Part shown: in pieces, positions 13,242 to 24,391 of the stretch
Numbering within the stretch: the stretch's first letter is position 1
Layout: each line of letters starts with the position of its first letter
From: Anaeramoeba flamelloides
Taxonomy: Eukaryota > Metamonada > Anaeramoebidae
Reading direction: 5' to 3'
Assembly: GCA_027625915.1 (NCBI GenBank)
Contig: JANTQA010000070.1
Location: 9,367,001 to 9,431,000 of the forward strand
DNA length: 64,000 nt
Notes under the pieces: generated by a model
Told to the model about the DNA's origin: nothing
Seen by the model: the letters and a program-made list of their open reading frames with translations, nothing else
The model's database searches: none
Translations under genes and position numbers: made by a program

Positions 13242-13783
13242 GGTTTACAATCCCTGAAATAGCAAAAAAGATTATCCTATATTAGACGTAATAAATTGAT
13301 ATTTTGGTTCTTAGCTGATCGATCTTGGACTTTTTGTGGGTTTTAATAAGTGATTAAAAAATGCAATTTTTGACAATTTCTTTTTTTTTATTCCGAAATC
13401 CGAATTGAAGAGTCCAATGTCAATGCGTCAGAATGAATATTAAAAAAAAAAAACAGATTTTTAGGTTTGTCAACTGAAATTTTTATTTCATTTTGGTTTT
13501 ATTTGGAGCTTTTAAAAACTTTATTTTTTTTTTAGGTAATTGGGTAAAAGAGAAATCAAAATTTTTTACTAAAAATCCAAAAGACTCATTTTTTTATAAC
13601 TTGACTTCAGCCTATTGATCTTACACTTTTCAATTTAGATTTTTGAAATAAATTGTCAAAAATTACCCTATTAAACCTTATTAAAATCCAAAATATGTCC
13701 AAGACCGATCAACTAAGAACCAAAAAATCAATGTATTACGACTAATACAAGATAATCTTTTTTCCTATTTCAGGTTGTAAACC
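13242..13783. mobile_element. TTAA-flanked long-inverted-repeat element, copy 1 (MITE-like)
   Basis: The ends are inverted copies of each other, GGTTTACAA... and ...TTGTAAACC, and the similarity continues inward for well over 150 bp (for example TTGGTTCTTAGCTGATCGA pairs with its complement near 13710). TTAA lies directly outside both ends (13238-13241 and 13784-13787), consistent with a TTAA target duplication. No transposase frame. TTAA targeting is known for piggyBac, but the GGTTT terminus is not the usual CCC start, so the family is left open. A second copy is at 15056-15612. Confidence 0.8.
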
Positions 13784-13898
13784 TTAAATCAATAATTTAT
13801 TCAGTTTTAATTTATAAGAAATCTGGTAAAATTAGTTGGTTATAAAATATTTTCTTGGAAATGAATTGTTTTGAAGGTATGATTTACTCTTTGTAAAA

Positions 13899-14096
13899 AT
13901 GGAGAATGAACAAATAAATTTTTTCCTTTTTTTTTTTTTTTTTGGGGTTTATCAGATTCACGATAATGTATTAGTTTCAAGGGCTGTATTAATTTTTTTT
14001 GACCTAGTATGTAACTATGTTGATCAATTCGAAGAGACTCATTGTTTTTTGTCAGCTACAAACTCAAAGGTTTTATTTTGTTCTCGTGTTGGCTAA
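13899..14096 (+). CDS. Short hypothetical reading frame
   Basis: Not recognised. This 65-codon frame begins with a Phe-rich stretch and continues with a less AT-biased segment, HDNVLVSRAVLIFFDL and VDQFEETHCFLSA. That part reads like coding sequence and is richer in G and C than its flanks. It sits between the first TTAA-flanked element and the Lys-rich gene on the other strand. It could be a lone exon, a gene remnant or chance. Confidence 0.22.
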   Translation: MENEQINFFLFFFFFGVYQIHDNVLVSRAVLIFFDLVCNYVDQFEETHCFLSATNSKVLFCSRVG

Positions 14097-14257
14097 TTAA
14101 TTTTACAACACAATCAAATTGTTCAATTCGAAAATAACAAGCAAATTTAAGAAAAGTGGTTGGGTTGAGTATTGATTATTGATAAAAAAATAAGATATTT
14201 AATAAATTGTATTTTTGTCCTGGGATCGTATACTTGTTGAACAAAGATTCATTCTTT

Positions 14258-14882
14258 TTATTTTTTTTTTTTTTTTTTGTCTTTCTTTTTATTTTTTTTC
14301 CCCTTATCCTTTTTTTTTTTATTTTTTTTATTTTTTTTAGATGGCTTTTTCTTTTTCTTTTTCTTTTTCTTTTTTTTTAATTCCTCCTTCTTTTTTTTTG
14401 GTTTTTCCTTTTCTTTCTTTTTTTTTTTCGTTTTTTTATCGGGCTTTACTATTTCTTTTTCTTTTTTTTTGTCTTTGTCTTTTTTTTTTTTTTTGTTTTC
14501 TCCTTTTTCTTCTTTTTTTTCTTTTTCTTCTTTTTTTTCTTTTTTTTCTTTTTCATCTTTTTCCTTTTTCGTTGTGGTTTTTGATTCCTTTTGTTTTTTT
14601 GGACATTTCAATGCTTTTAATAATTCTGCAGTTCTTTTACAGCTTTTTGTTGTGCAGTTTTCGGTCATTTCTTCGATTGTTGAACAAAGATCTACATGTT
14701 TTAAAAAAAAAAAATTTTGGTTTAAGAGGCAACTCTGTTTTTGAAAAAGAAAACAAAAAAATATTACTTTGGTTTACTGTCAAAAGTTCTTGTTCTCTTT
14801 TTTGATTTTCTACACTTGTATAAAAAACAGCCCCCGTGGCTACTACTAAAAGTCCTGCAATTATACGATTGATTGTTGACAT
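14258..14882 (-). CDS. Membrane-anchored Cys-motif protein with a long poly-Lys tail
   Basis: Not recognised. Exons 14882-14778 and 14734-14258 join in phase 0 across a 43-nt intron (GTAAAC...AAACAG), giving about 193 residues. The N-terminus MSTINRIIAGLLVVATGAV is a single hydrophobic anchor. The middle holds four cysteines, from C-STIEEMTEN-C to C-KRTAELLKALK-C, i.e. CX9C, four residues, then CX11C, recalling but not matching a twin-CX9C (CHCH) fold. The remaining ~100 residues are almost entirely Lys and Glu, then nearly pure Lys. A later acceptor just before 14690 would need a different donor because it breaks phase. The gene lies between two TTAA-flanked elements. The low-complexity tail is unusually long; the anchor and Cys region argue that it is not merely a poly-A tract read by chance. 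Localisation is unknown. Confidence 0.5.
14735..14777 (-). other. Putative 43-nt intron
   Basis: GTAAAC at the 5' side and AAAACAG at the 3' side, both flanks in phase 0. Small, but the only join I found that keeps the anchor and the Cys region in one frame with good splice sites. Confidence 0.45.
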
Positions 14883-15055
14883 TTTTAAAAAAAATAAAAA
14901 TTTCAAAAAATGATCAACTTATTTAAAAAGAGAAAATTTTCAAAAAACTTTTAAAAATGGTGATTATTTTCTGTTTGTGATATACTTTCAGAATTTACTA
15001 TTTTTTAGAAATAAAAAGTTCAAAACATTAACACATAAAAGAACTGTACATTTAA

Positions 15056-15612
15056 GGTTTACAATCTCTGAAATTTGAAAAAAGTTTGTCTTGTGTTCTG
15101 ATTTGTTGACCACTTTTTAATTTGGTTCTTAGCTGTTCTGTCTCGTGTTAGGTATGGATTTTAATAGTGGTTCAAAAAGGCAAATTTTTGATAATTTATT
15201 TTTTTTTCTCCTAAATCCAGATTGAAGAGTGTAAGATGAATATTTCCGAATTTAAGTCATGAAAAAATGTGGTGTGTATGTTGATCGAAATTTTTAATTA
15301 GATTTTTGGTTTTATTTGGTGCTTCTTAAAAAATTTTTTTTTTATTTGGTTAATCGATAAATCAAATTAAATCAATATTTTCTTCAACAACCCAAAAATC
15401 AAAATTTATTCTTGAACACCTATCAGTCTACTAATCTTACACTCTTCAATCTGGATTTAGAAAATAAAAAATAGCAAATTGTCCCTTATTTCCATTTTTG
15501 AACCAGTCTTAAAATCCATACTGAAGACATTTCGATCAGTCAAGAACCAAATTAACAACTGGCCACACCCAATACAAAATAATCTTTTTTCAAATTCCAG
15601 GGATTGTAAACC
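15056..15612. mobile_element. TTAA-flanked long-inverted-repeat element, copy 2 (MITE-like)
   Basis: Same ends as 13242-13783 (GGTTTACAAT... and ...ATTGTAAACC) with TTAA on both sides (15052-15055 and 15613-15616). The inverted arms extend inward past TTGGTTCTTAGCTG and its complement CAGTCAAGAACCAA. The outer parts resemble copy 1, while the centre has diverged. Its right end abuts repeat R1 copy B exactly at the TTAA where R1 copy A (1507-1510) is continuous. Confidence 0.8.
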
Positions 15613-16742
15613 TTAAGGGAATAGTATTTTTTAAAAATATCTTTAAATCTTGTCAAGATCCTGAAACAATTTTTTTTACTATTTTTGTTTTTTGGCTTAA
15701 GAAATGGTAGAGCTAATCTCACATAAACAATTTATTAATTTGAGTCTATTTTTTGAAATCCAAAATTTGCATGTTTCCAATATAAAACTAAAAAAATTAG
15801 CCTATTATTTTGTTTACAAATTAAGTTAATTCTTGAAAAATGGGAAAACATATTTTTCCTTTTATGTTGGAAAATATCGATTTTGAAAGCAAATTTTTTA
15901 TTTGGTTTCTTTTTCTTTGATTAATATTTCAATTCAAATCGTATCCAATAAAACTAATTGTGGTATAGGTGGTTCAATAAATGAATATTTGATAGAAGTT
16001 TAACTAAAGTTTCTTAATGAGTTGGACATCTATTTTGTAATTTTTTTCTTAAAGGTTTTGAAATAGTTCTTTTCTTGTTTCCAAAAAATGAAAAAAAAAA
16101 TTGCTAAAAAATGTTTTAATTTTGAAATATTTTTTTATCAAATTTTTTGGTCTTATTCACAAGAAACCTTCGAGCAATTTAAATCATTTTTGTAAGAAAA
16201 AAATTGATTTTGAATTTTGAGGATAAAATTAACTAATTCCCAAATATCCTAAGTATTTTATATTTTGAAGTATAAAATTTCATCTAAGTATAAAAACACA
16301 ATTTCTAAGTTAAATTTGTAAAAAAATTTAATTATTTAATATTAAAACTATAATTCACAAAAAAAATACCATTATTTCTCAATTCACTGAATAAATCAAT
16401 TTTTTGGTCAACAAAAAGAATTATCTCAAAAAAAAAAGAAAAAAAAACTGTATATTAACTTTCATGGGCAAAAAAGACTTGGTATTGTGTAATAATGATG
16501 ATAAATGGCAATAAAAAACTCAAAATATTTTTATTCTAAAGTAAGAAATAAAATGAATTGAAATCCTTTCTATTTTAAGAAAATAAGGAAAAAAAACTAT
16601 TAATCTCACTCAAAAAAATTTCTTGTGAGGGTTTCTAAATAGATCCGAATTTTTTGATACTTGGAATATACTCACTTTGTAAGTAAAGTCTATCACCAAT
16701 AAAATATTGAAAAATTATATCTTGTTTTATTAGAGTATTGAC
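15613..16742 (-). repeat. Dispersed 1.1-kb repeat R1, copy B
   Basis: Reverse-complement match to 386-1510. Landmarks include AATCTTGTCAAGATCCTG near 15646, ATTAATCTCACTCAAAAAA near 16600 and TATCACCAATAAAATATT near 16690. Its end at 15613 coincides with the TTAA of the adjoining inverted-repeat element. Confidence 0.75.
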
Positions 16743-17939
16743 CCCTAAAAAGTTTTTAGAAAAGAAATTTTTGTTGATTTACTTGTCATTTAAAAACTTT
16801 TGGGCTTTTAAATTTTAATAAAAAAAGTTTCAATTTTTTGGGATTCAACAAATTTTTGTAATTCAGATAACTTTAAAATAGTTCAAATAAATTGCACTTT
16901 TTTGCCTTTTTTTTTCTTTTAATAACTTTCTGGCATGTTTTGAAAATTTGAAAATACTGATCAATATCAGGATCACAACCCTAAAAGTATAAAAAATTCT
17001 TGAAATAATTTATATTGATTATCAACTTCCCAGTTGAGTAATTTTTAAGATTTAGAAAAAATTTCTTGGATTTACTCTAATTAAAAACAAACTAAACAAT
17101 GAGATTATATACTTTATTTGATTAAATTATTGGGATTTATATTTGACATGTTTTATCTGGTTTTGTTGAAAGTGAATACTGGTAGTAGAATAATATAACG
17201 GCATTTTTTTTCATCTTCTTGTCATTTTATTTATATAAAAATTGTTATAAGCCAAACTTCGAAATTAGGGGTAAAATTTTTTATTATTATTTTTTTCTTT
17301 TTTCATTTGTCTTTCAAAAAATCAAATGAGCACACTACATTTTTATTTATTAAATTTTATTGGCTATTTTATCTAAACACTTTAATAAAATACATTATTA
17401 TTCAAAAAAAAGTACACAATTAAATAAATTTTAATATATGATGAAAAATCTGCCCCTATTTTTGAAATTCAGCTTAAGAAAGAATAATTAAATTCAATAT
17501 TTTTAAAAGATATCATTAAATTCACGAGATATTTATCCTAAACTCAATTTTTTCAAGTAATTGATCATGTGTAGAAATTTTTTCTGGTTGGTAAGGGAAA
17601 ACTCGAATCTATTACATGTCTATAATTACCTTATTCTGACAAAAAGAAAATAATTATGAGAAAAAAAAATTAGTATGTGTGTTTTATTTGTAAAAAAGTT
17701 ATTGATCAAAGGAAAGGAAAATTTAAACTAAATTATTTTTTAAAAAATTATATTTTTAAAATTGTAAAAACAAACAAATTAGTTTTAATATAATAGAAAA
17801 TAAATTAAAAAAAAAGATGTTTCAATAATAATCCAATAAATTAAGATGATATTTATATATGTATTATTTAAATTATAATATAATTCAATGTTTTAAATAG
17901 ATATAGAGACAATCAAATGAATATATATATATATATATA
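16743..17939. other. Gene-free AT-rich stretch
   Basis: No gene or bounded repeat seen. It ends in a (TA)n run that supplied the target for the next element. Confidence 0.5.
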
Positions 17940-18473
17940 AACTAAAATTCAAAATTTTCCACACAGAAAAAACGTTCCAAACAATCACAATAATACAATT
18001 TCATTGAAATTGGAGATAATTTTGATTTTTGTAAAATATGAAAATCATTTTTTCATCTTTTAGTTTTTGTTTTGATTTCATTGTTTGAATTACGTAATTT
18101 GTTTCGTTGGATCAAAAATTTTTTGAACAATTGATATTATGGTTAAAGTCAGAGTTGTTCAAAATAGAAGAACTCAAATAAAATTAGTTGGTAGTATCTA
18201 ACCATTTGATCGATCAATAATCCTAATAGAATTTCAACATATTTACTAATGTATTTTTTTGTTTTGCTCTCTCCAAAATTTTTGACACACCCTTCATTTA
18301 TTTGTATTGATAATTATTTATTTATTGTTTTTTTGAGTATTGTAATTTATGAAGAAGTGTTAACATTTCAATTAGTGAATGGTTCTAATTTGGTAAATCT
18401 TCTTGAATTGATTAAATAAGTTTTTTTCTTCACAAATTGAATTTTGGTGTGTTAAAAATTTTGAATTGGGGTT
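17940..18473 (-). mobile_element. TA-flanked 534-bp element H, copy 1
   Basis: Starts AACTAAAATTCAAAATTTT and ends with the near complement AAAATTTTGAATTGGGGTT. A TA dinucleotide lies on both sides within (TA)n. Full-length relatives are at 31911-32448 and 36744-37275. There is no transposase frame. Short inverted ends plus a TA target suggest a mariner/Tc1-type MITE. It lies just beyond the 3' end of the Rab gene. Confidence 0.8.
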
Positions 18474-18644
18474 TATATATATATATATCATAATCTATTT
18501 ATTCACATACATACCTAAATTATTGATAAAATATGATAGTTTTTTTGTTGATAAAAAAATTAAAACAGACCACACATTAAAATAAAACAATTTTAAGATT
18601 TCACATATCAACTCAAAGTACGCACTTTTTTTCAAAAAATAGCT

Positions 18645-20595
18645 TTAACAACATTTTTTTTTTTCATTTTGTTTCTCTTTTTCTAATTTTATAATCCAAC
18701 TTTCTGATCCCGATTCTTGATAAAAATCTTCTTTCTTTGGTAGCTTAAATTTCCTAGATATTTGCTGAAATACCTCTTCAACCCCATTTCCAGTTTTTGC
18801 ACTTGTTTCAAAGTACATGATACCATTTTCTTCGCAATACTCTTTCACTTTTTTAGAATTGATCTGTCGTTCAAGATCGCATTTATTTCCCACCAAGGTT
18901 AAAATCATGTTTGGATCTCCATAGGTTGATAATGCTTGGATTTTTTCTTTTGCTTTATTGAGTGTACACTATGAAAGGCGAATGAATGTTTATTATTTTG
19001 GAAATAATTGTAAAAAAAAGAATCAAGATTTATATTAAATAGATTGTTTAAAATCTTTAAACAACTGCACCCAAACAAAAAGTTTTTCTATTGAAACTTA
19101 GTCTTGTTAATTTTTAAATATCACACAATACCTTTTTTTTTTAAAAAAAATCAGGATATAATACTGGTACTTGACATTTAACTGGGAAAAAATTTCAGCT
19201 TATTCTCTTTTTTTAATCTAAAATACTTTTCATTTTTGGATTTTAAGTTCACTAAATATAAACACAAAGTAAGAGTTTAAAAAAATGTATCAAACAAATA
19301 AGCCAAGGAACAAATCTCAATCTATTTTTTTTTGGACCTTATTTGCAAAAAATCAGGCAAATAGTGTGAAAATTTTTTCCGATTATTCTAAAAATACCAA
19401 TAAGTACTCGAGTGACAGTATCCCAATTACAATAATGCGAGAAACTAAAAGGTTTTAAAAATTGATACCCAAATTGCTTAAAAGAGTGAGCCAAACAGTC
19501 CGACCAGCAGTTTTTTCAAAACTGTGATTAATATTCGCATTTTAAAAACATTGTGAAAAATTTTGGTTTCATTTCCAAGAAGCAATTGATCAGAGAAAAC
19601 TAAGTTCAGGTGCCAGTACCCAACAAACAAAAGAAATTAAGGAAACTTACTTCTTTATTTAGATCAAAAACTACCAGAGCAGCAGCTGCATTTCGATAGA
19701 ACCTTTGTTGTGTAAACAATTAAAAATTAAAAAGGTTTTAAAAAAAATTAATTTTCGCTTCGTGTGATAAATAATTTAATACAATTTGAAAAAATATTGA
19801 TTGTTTGAAATATTACAGAGGTGATAAATTTGCGTATTTTTCTTGTCCACCTGTATCCTATATAGTTGATCGATCACAGTAAAAAGAATAAAAAAAATAA
19901 ATTAGAAATAAAATAAAAAAATTAATCAGATACATTTGTGTTCAAGTTTTGGATTAAGAAAGGTTTCTTTTTTTTTGAATCTGAATTTAAAGAAAATTGG
20001 AAATAAACCTGGTTTGCCAAACAAAAAAAAAATATCAAAAAATAAGGGAATTAATTGCCGAGTTGCGAAAGAGAACGGTTTTGTGAAGAAGTATTCGATC
20101 CAAATGTACTCGAAAAAAAAAAAAAAAAAAAGATCGATTTTTCCAAAACAGAATTGATTTTTGCAAAAGATCATTGTTGGTTCATTACAACAAGTATTGA
20201 AAAAAAATTATTTTTTTCATTCAGAAAAGAGTCAGGCTTTTCCCGCTTCATTTTGGTGCAAGGGGTGTTAGTTTGAGAAAAAATTTAATCACTTTCTGCT
20301 ACTATCAAAAAATAAAAGACTTCCAAACAGATTCAAAAAAAGATATCAAAAAGAACCAAGAAACTTGAAGAGAGACAAAAGGAATAAAAAAAAAAACATA
20401 TTAAAAACATACCCAAATTTGTAAGGAAACTTTGTGAGTTGAAAATTCCAATTCTTTTGATAAAAAAACTGGACCTATTGTTGGCTCTTGGTTTTCAAAG
20501 AATTCACTTTTACAAAATTGAGACACTAATGAGGATTTCCCAACAGAACTTTGACCAAGAAGAACGATTTTTTTTTGAACAGTCGGTATACTCAT
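18645..20595 (-). CDS. Rab-family small GTPase (Rab5-like), four exons
   Basis: Exons 20595-20413, 19857-19817, 19702-19651 and 18968-18645 join in consistent phase at GTATGT, GTAATA and GTAAGT donors, giving 199 residues. Motifs: P-loop GQSSVGKS (14-21), switch I PTIG (38-41), switch II WDTGGQE (61-67), NKCD (120-123), ETSAK (146-150), and a C-terminal Cys-Cys (198-199) for double geranylgeranylation. The run DTGGQEKYANLSPLFYRNA and the 2-Cys tail are typical of Rab5/Rab22-like GTPases of the early endocytic pathway. That assignment is by resemblance only. The start chosen, MSIPTVQKK, sits close to the P-loop as in the family; an earlier in-frame Met at 20613 would add six residues. Oddity: DTGGQE replaces the usual DTAGQE. 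Confidence 0.9.
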
Positions 20596-20845
20596 GATTT
20601 TGTTTGTGAGCAAGGAGTATGAAAGGTAATTTATTGAAAAAAATGAATTTTTTGGATTCTAAGCACGACAAAAAGAGCATAAAAAATGTCGTAACTTTTT
20701 TTGCTGGGCAACAATACCTTTGTGATTTTCAAATTGTTTAAAATTTTGAAAGTAATTACAAGATCACAATTCAACAACTTTCAATTCAAAAGTTTTAACT
20801 AGTCAAACTATTAAAAACATGTAATTTATTTTTTTTTATTGTAAT

Positions 20846-21530
20846 TTAAGGGAGGAGTTTAGAATTCCTATTGTTTGCCCCAATTCCTAAACTTGAATTT
20901 AGAAATCGTATAATAGATTCAAACATAGTCTTATTATCTACTAGAGCTAATAAAGATATTGAATCTTGTTTATTAATAATATTATAAATATTATTATTAT
21001 TTACAATAAGTGAAAAATTATTTTTTTCTAATTCAGAAATCCAGATTTTACGATTATTTTCATTGGCTGGGCAGTCGTTAGGTTTTCCAGAATTTAAAAG
21101 AATTGTGTAAAATCTTTGATTTTACTCTATTCTTTTAAATTCTGGAAAACCGTCGTTAGCTTTTTTTCAATTTGAGAAATAGAAAGAAAATTTTTGAACT
21201 TTTCTTTCTATTTCTCAAATTAAAATAAAGCTAGGCACTTGACGACACGATCACAGAGAAAATGATCCAAATCTTCAATGATATCCAAATATTTATTTAT
21301 TTTACACAATTGACAAAATTGTGATTTATTTTTGTTCATAAAATAAGAATATCATCAGTTTAATATTCTTAAATTGTAGAGTTTTGTATGGTTGTAACTG
21401 ATTTTGATAATTTCGGAGCAAAATTAATTCAATTTAAAAAAAGAATTTATTTTTTTTTAAAAACATGTAATTTTAACAACTTTCCAATTTTTGGTTTTCA
21501 TAAAAAGAGTTTCAGTTTATTGAAAGTAAA
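20846..21530 (-). mobile_element. LINE (non-LTR) remnant C: C-terminal ORF and 3' tail
   Basis: Read on the minus strand, 21340-21250 gives KSQFCQLCKINKYLDIIED and then LDHF. After an interruption, CPANENNRKIWISELEK follows. Together these form the C..C....H...C knuckle at the C-terminus of many non-LTR retrotransposon ORF2 proteins. The reading continues to a stop near 20880 and a tail ending in an AATAAAAAAAAATAAA-like A-rich end near 20835. It is interrupted at 21074-21255 by a pair of hairpin modules. A related copy is at 38340-40010. The element is an old, partial remnant. Confidence 0.7.
21074..21250. repeat. Two hairpin modules inserted in LINE remnant C
   Basis: Module a (21074-21152) is a foldback: GGTTTTCCAGAATTTAAAAG pairs with CTTTTAAATTCTGGAAAACC. 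Module b (21152-21250) is a second foldback: TCAATTTGAGAAATAGAAAG pairs with its complement. Each begins GTCGTTAG, and the pair ends GCTAGGCACTTGACGAC. The insertion splits the LINE knuckle between HF and CP. The LINE copy at 38990-39010 is uninterrupted there. Confidence 0.75.
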
Positions 21531-22695
21531 CAATTATTTTTCTTTTCGAGAACTTTTCAAAAATTTCAATTAAATTCAAAAGTTTATATTTTGTTAATTA
21601 TTATGTTATTACTCCTTTTTTTGGCTTACAAAAGTTTGTATCAAGTATTTGAAATTTAAAAAAATATGAAAGAATACCAGAGACTGAAATCTTCCAGATT
21701 ATCAGTCTGAAAGTTTGAAAAAGTCTTGAAAATATTTGTATGGATTGCGTTATTCTTGTCATAATAAAAGGCAAAAAATCTCATCGATTTGATCAAGATT
21801 TCAATTTTTGAAAGTTAAAAATTATTTTCTATGAAGAAGAAAGAAATCTGATTATACTTTTTGTTGAAAAATAAATGGAACAAAATTTTTATTCATCTTT
21901 CCAAAAAAAAATTGAATATCAGGTAAAATTTCCAATTTTTAATTCTTAAAAGAAGCTTAAATTATTAATTTATTTTTCAGAATTGGAGGTTCATTGTTGA
22001 TTTATTTTAATTCTTGAGAGGTTTTTTTTTTGGGAAAGCTAATTGAAAATTTTGATTTTATTATTTTACAATAAACTATATCTGACGAAATTATCGAAAA
22101 GTACATTTTAAAAATAAAACGAAAAATTTTTCAAAAGTGCACTAAAAAAAAAATGCAATTTTTATCTTTAAGGAAGTAATCACTATAAAGTCAAAATTTT
22201 CACTTTTCAAGGTTTTTTAAGTGAATATCAGAAAATATCATTTTTTACTTTACATGTGCTCCTTGCTTTTTAATATTTAAAGTACTTGTTGAAAAACAAT
22301 TTATTAATTTTTATTTCAACAGTTGAAATTAAATGCTACAATAGAAAGTTAGTTGATTTGGTTAATATACTTGGAGGAATGTTAAATAGTTTAACTTTTG
22401 TTCTCATCTCAGCATTCTATTCTCGCATTTTATATTAGGATTGAATATAAAGATAGTAAATTATTTTTAAACAAAGCACTTTGAAAACTTAAAACCACAA
22501 AAAAATATAACATTAATAAAAAACTTAATTTTCATATCAAATTGTAAATTAAAAAAAAAAGTGAAAATATTGACTTTTGGTATAAAACTCTTATTTTTAT
22601 TGAACTTACTCTAACATTATAAAGGATGAATATACTTTAATCCATAAAAAAAAGAGAAAATGACAAAAAATCTTAAGATATTTCATTTTATATTA
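21531..22695. other. Gene-free AT-rich stretch
   Basis: No convincing gene, RNA gene or bounded repeat seen. Confidence 0.45.
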
Positions 22696-22893
22696 CAAAT
22701 AGTTAAAATTTTAAGTTACAAACTTTGATGAAAAAATAAGGCTTATAAAAACCCCAAATTTAAGGCTAAATTCTTGAAAAAATTGAATTTCTCAAATTAT
22801 TTTACGAGAATGAAAAAACTATACCTCAAATTTAGGATTTTTTTATATCTTATTTTCCCATCAAAGTTTGTACCTTAAAATTCGAACTGAATG
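22696..22893. mobile_element. TA-flanked 198-bp MITE, copy 1
   Basis: The inverted arms extend about 75 bp: AAGTTACAAACTTTGATG on the left pairs with CATCAAAGTTTGTACCTT on the right. TA is on both sides. The right end, read inward, is CATTCAGTTCGAATTTTAAG, closely like CAGTCAGTTTCGCTTTTAAG of the 197-bp element at 60324-60520, so they are one family. The length and TA target fit Tc1/mariner-derived MITEs. Confidence 0.75.
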
Positions 22894-22997
22894 TAAATAT
22901 TTTTTTAAATTATTTTGAATTTAAACTAATTTTATTTAAAAAATGATTATGTCAAGCAATTATTTAAACTACAATAAAGTAAATATGGAATGGTATA

Positions 22998-23321
22998 AAA
23001 AATAGAGTTTTTATAATTTTCAAGAAATATAAAGAGTTCGATATATTTATCCAAATTTTGGTAATAGTAAATATGATGTCTCATTATGTTAATAGACTAA
23101 TAATAATTTTACTCAAAAAATCGTTTGGTGAATACTATTCTTTCATTTTTTTTAAAAATAATCATTTTTCAAACAATTTATTGGTGCTTACTAAAAGATT
23201 TTATCTTGAAAATCCATTCAAGCTGTAAAATAAAAATTGGAGTTTGGTTTACTATTACTAAATTTAGGATAAATGTATAGAACTCTTTATTTATCCCAAA
23301 AATTGGAAAAACTCTATTTTT
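22998..23321. mobile_element. TA-flanked 324-bp inverted-repeat element
   Basis: The left end AAAAATAGAGTTTTT is mirrored by the right end AAAAACTCTATTTTT. Inner blocks TAAAGAGTTCGATA and TATAGAACTCTTTA also pair, as do GGTAATAGTAAA and TTTACTATTACTA. TA lies on both sides. No coding content. It has its own terminal sequence, distinct from the 198-bp family. Confidence 0.7.
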
Positions 23322-23748
23322 TACGATATTACTTATTTACACTTGTATAATTCCAAAATGAATTTTAATACAAATTTTCATTTAATCGATCAAATCCAGA
23401 TTTAGTAAAAGTTAATCGGATTTTTTTATAAAAAATACATCAGAAACATCGATTAATTGGACAAATTTTCCTCGATTACAAACTATGCACCGCAGAAGCA
23501 AATTATAAAAACAAAAATAAAGGGGAACTTTTAATGATATTTATAACGATATGATAATATGATTTTTATATTTTTTTTTTTTTTTTTGACTTTAATAATT
23601 CAACCAATTATTTTTAACCTTAACAAATATATTAATTATTTATACTTTTTATTTTAAAAGAAAAACAGAAAAAAAATTTGAATAGTAATTGGTAAAGGGG
23701 GGGGCGTACTCACAAAAATAATAAATATGAATGGGTTAGAGAAAAACA

Positions 23749-23805
23749 AGGTAACTCTTTATTTTTGATCTTCCTAATATTTAGGATAAAAAAAAAATAA
23801 AGAGT
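23749..23805. repeat. Short hairpin
   Basis: AACTCTTTATTTTTGATC and the later TAAAGAGTTT arms are complementary around a TAATATTTAGGA centre. The AAAGAGTT arm recalls an inner block of the element at 22998-23321, so it may be a shorter derivative. Confidence 0.4.
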
Positions 23806-24360
23806 TTAACATATAATTTGTTTGTATTTTTTTAATTTTATTGATGATTTTTACAAATTTATTTTTAAAATTTGATCTGTTTATAGATATGATACTATAA
23901 AAAGGATTTCTTTGGTTTCAGACCCTCCAATTTCTATTTTATTAATTAATTTTTGATAATTTAATCTTAGATATCGTCAGAATAAATTTCTAGATACAAA
24001 ACATCGTTTAAGAAAACCATTAAAATTATTAAAAAAACTATACATAATAAGATAGAATAAAAAAAAGCTTCCGTTTTAATTTAATTTTCTACTTTTCAAA
24101 AATAGATCACCAAATACTATTTCAGTTTAAATATTTGATATACCAATTACATAGATAATTATTTTTCAGTGATGTTCTTACAATTCAATTGTTCAGAGTG
24201 ATAAAATGTAACGCCATTCTTATACACTTGAAAAACACATTAATATCATTTTTATTTTGAAAAAGATATTTCTTTGATGGTTTTATATTTAAATTTTAAA
24301 ACAGATCCAGTTTGGTTAAAAAAAAAAACAAGAATTAAAACGATCAAAAAATATTCTAAT

Positions 24361-24386
<26 letters not shown>
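24361..24386. repeat. (AT)n microsatellite
   Basis: Uninterrupted alternating T and A for about 26 bp. Confidence 0.9.

Positions 24387-24391
<5 letters not shown>

Noticed and set aside
14277-14805. Long Phe/Ser-rich plus-strand frames opposite the Lys-rich gene
   Set aside because: They are the complement of poly-Lys codons (TTT/TTC runs); the minus strand carries the anchor, cysteines and intron signals.
19926-20276. Frames on both strands inside intron 1 of the Rab gene
   Set aside because: They fall between two well-supported Rab exons and have no recognisable features.
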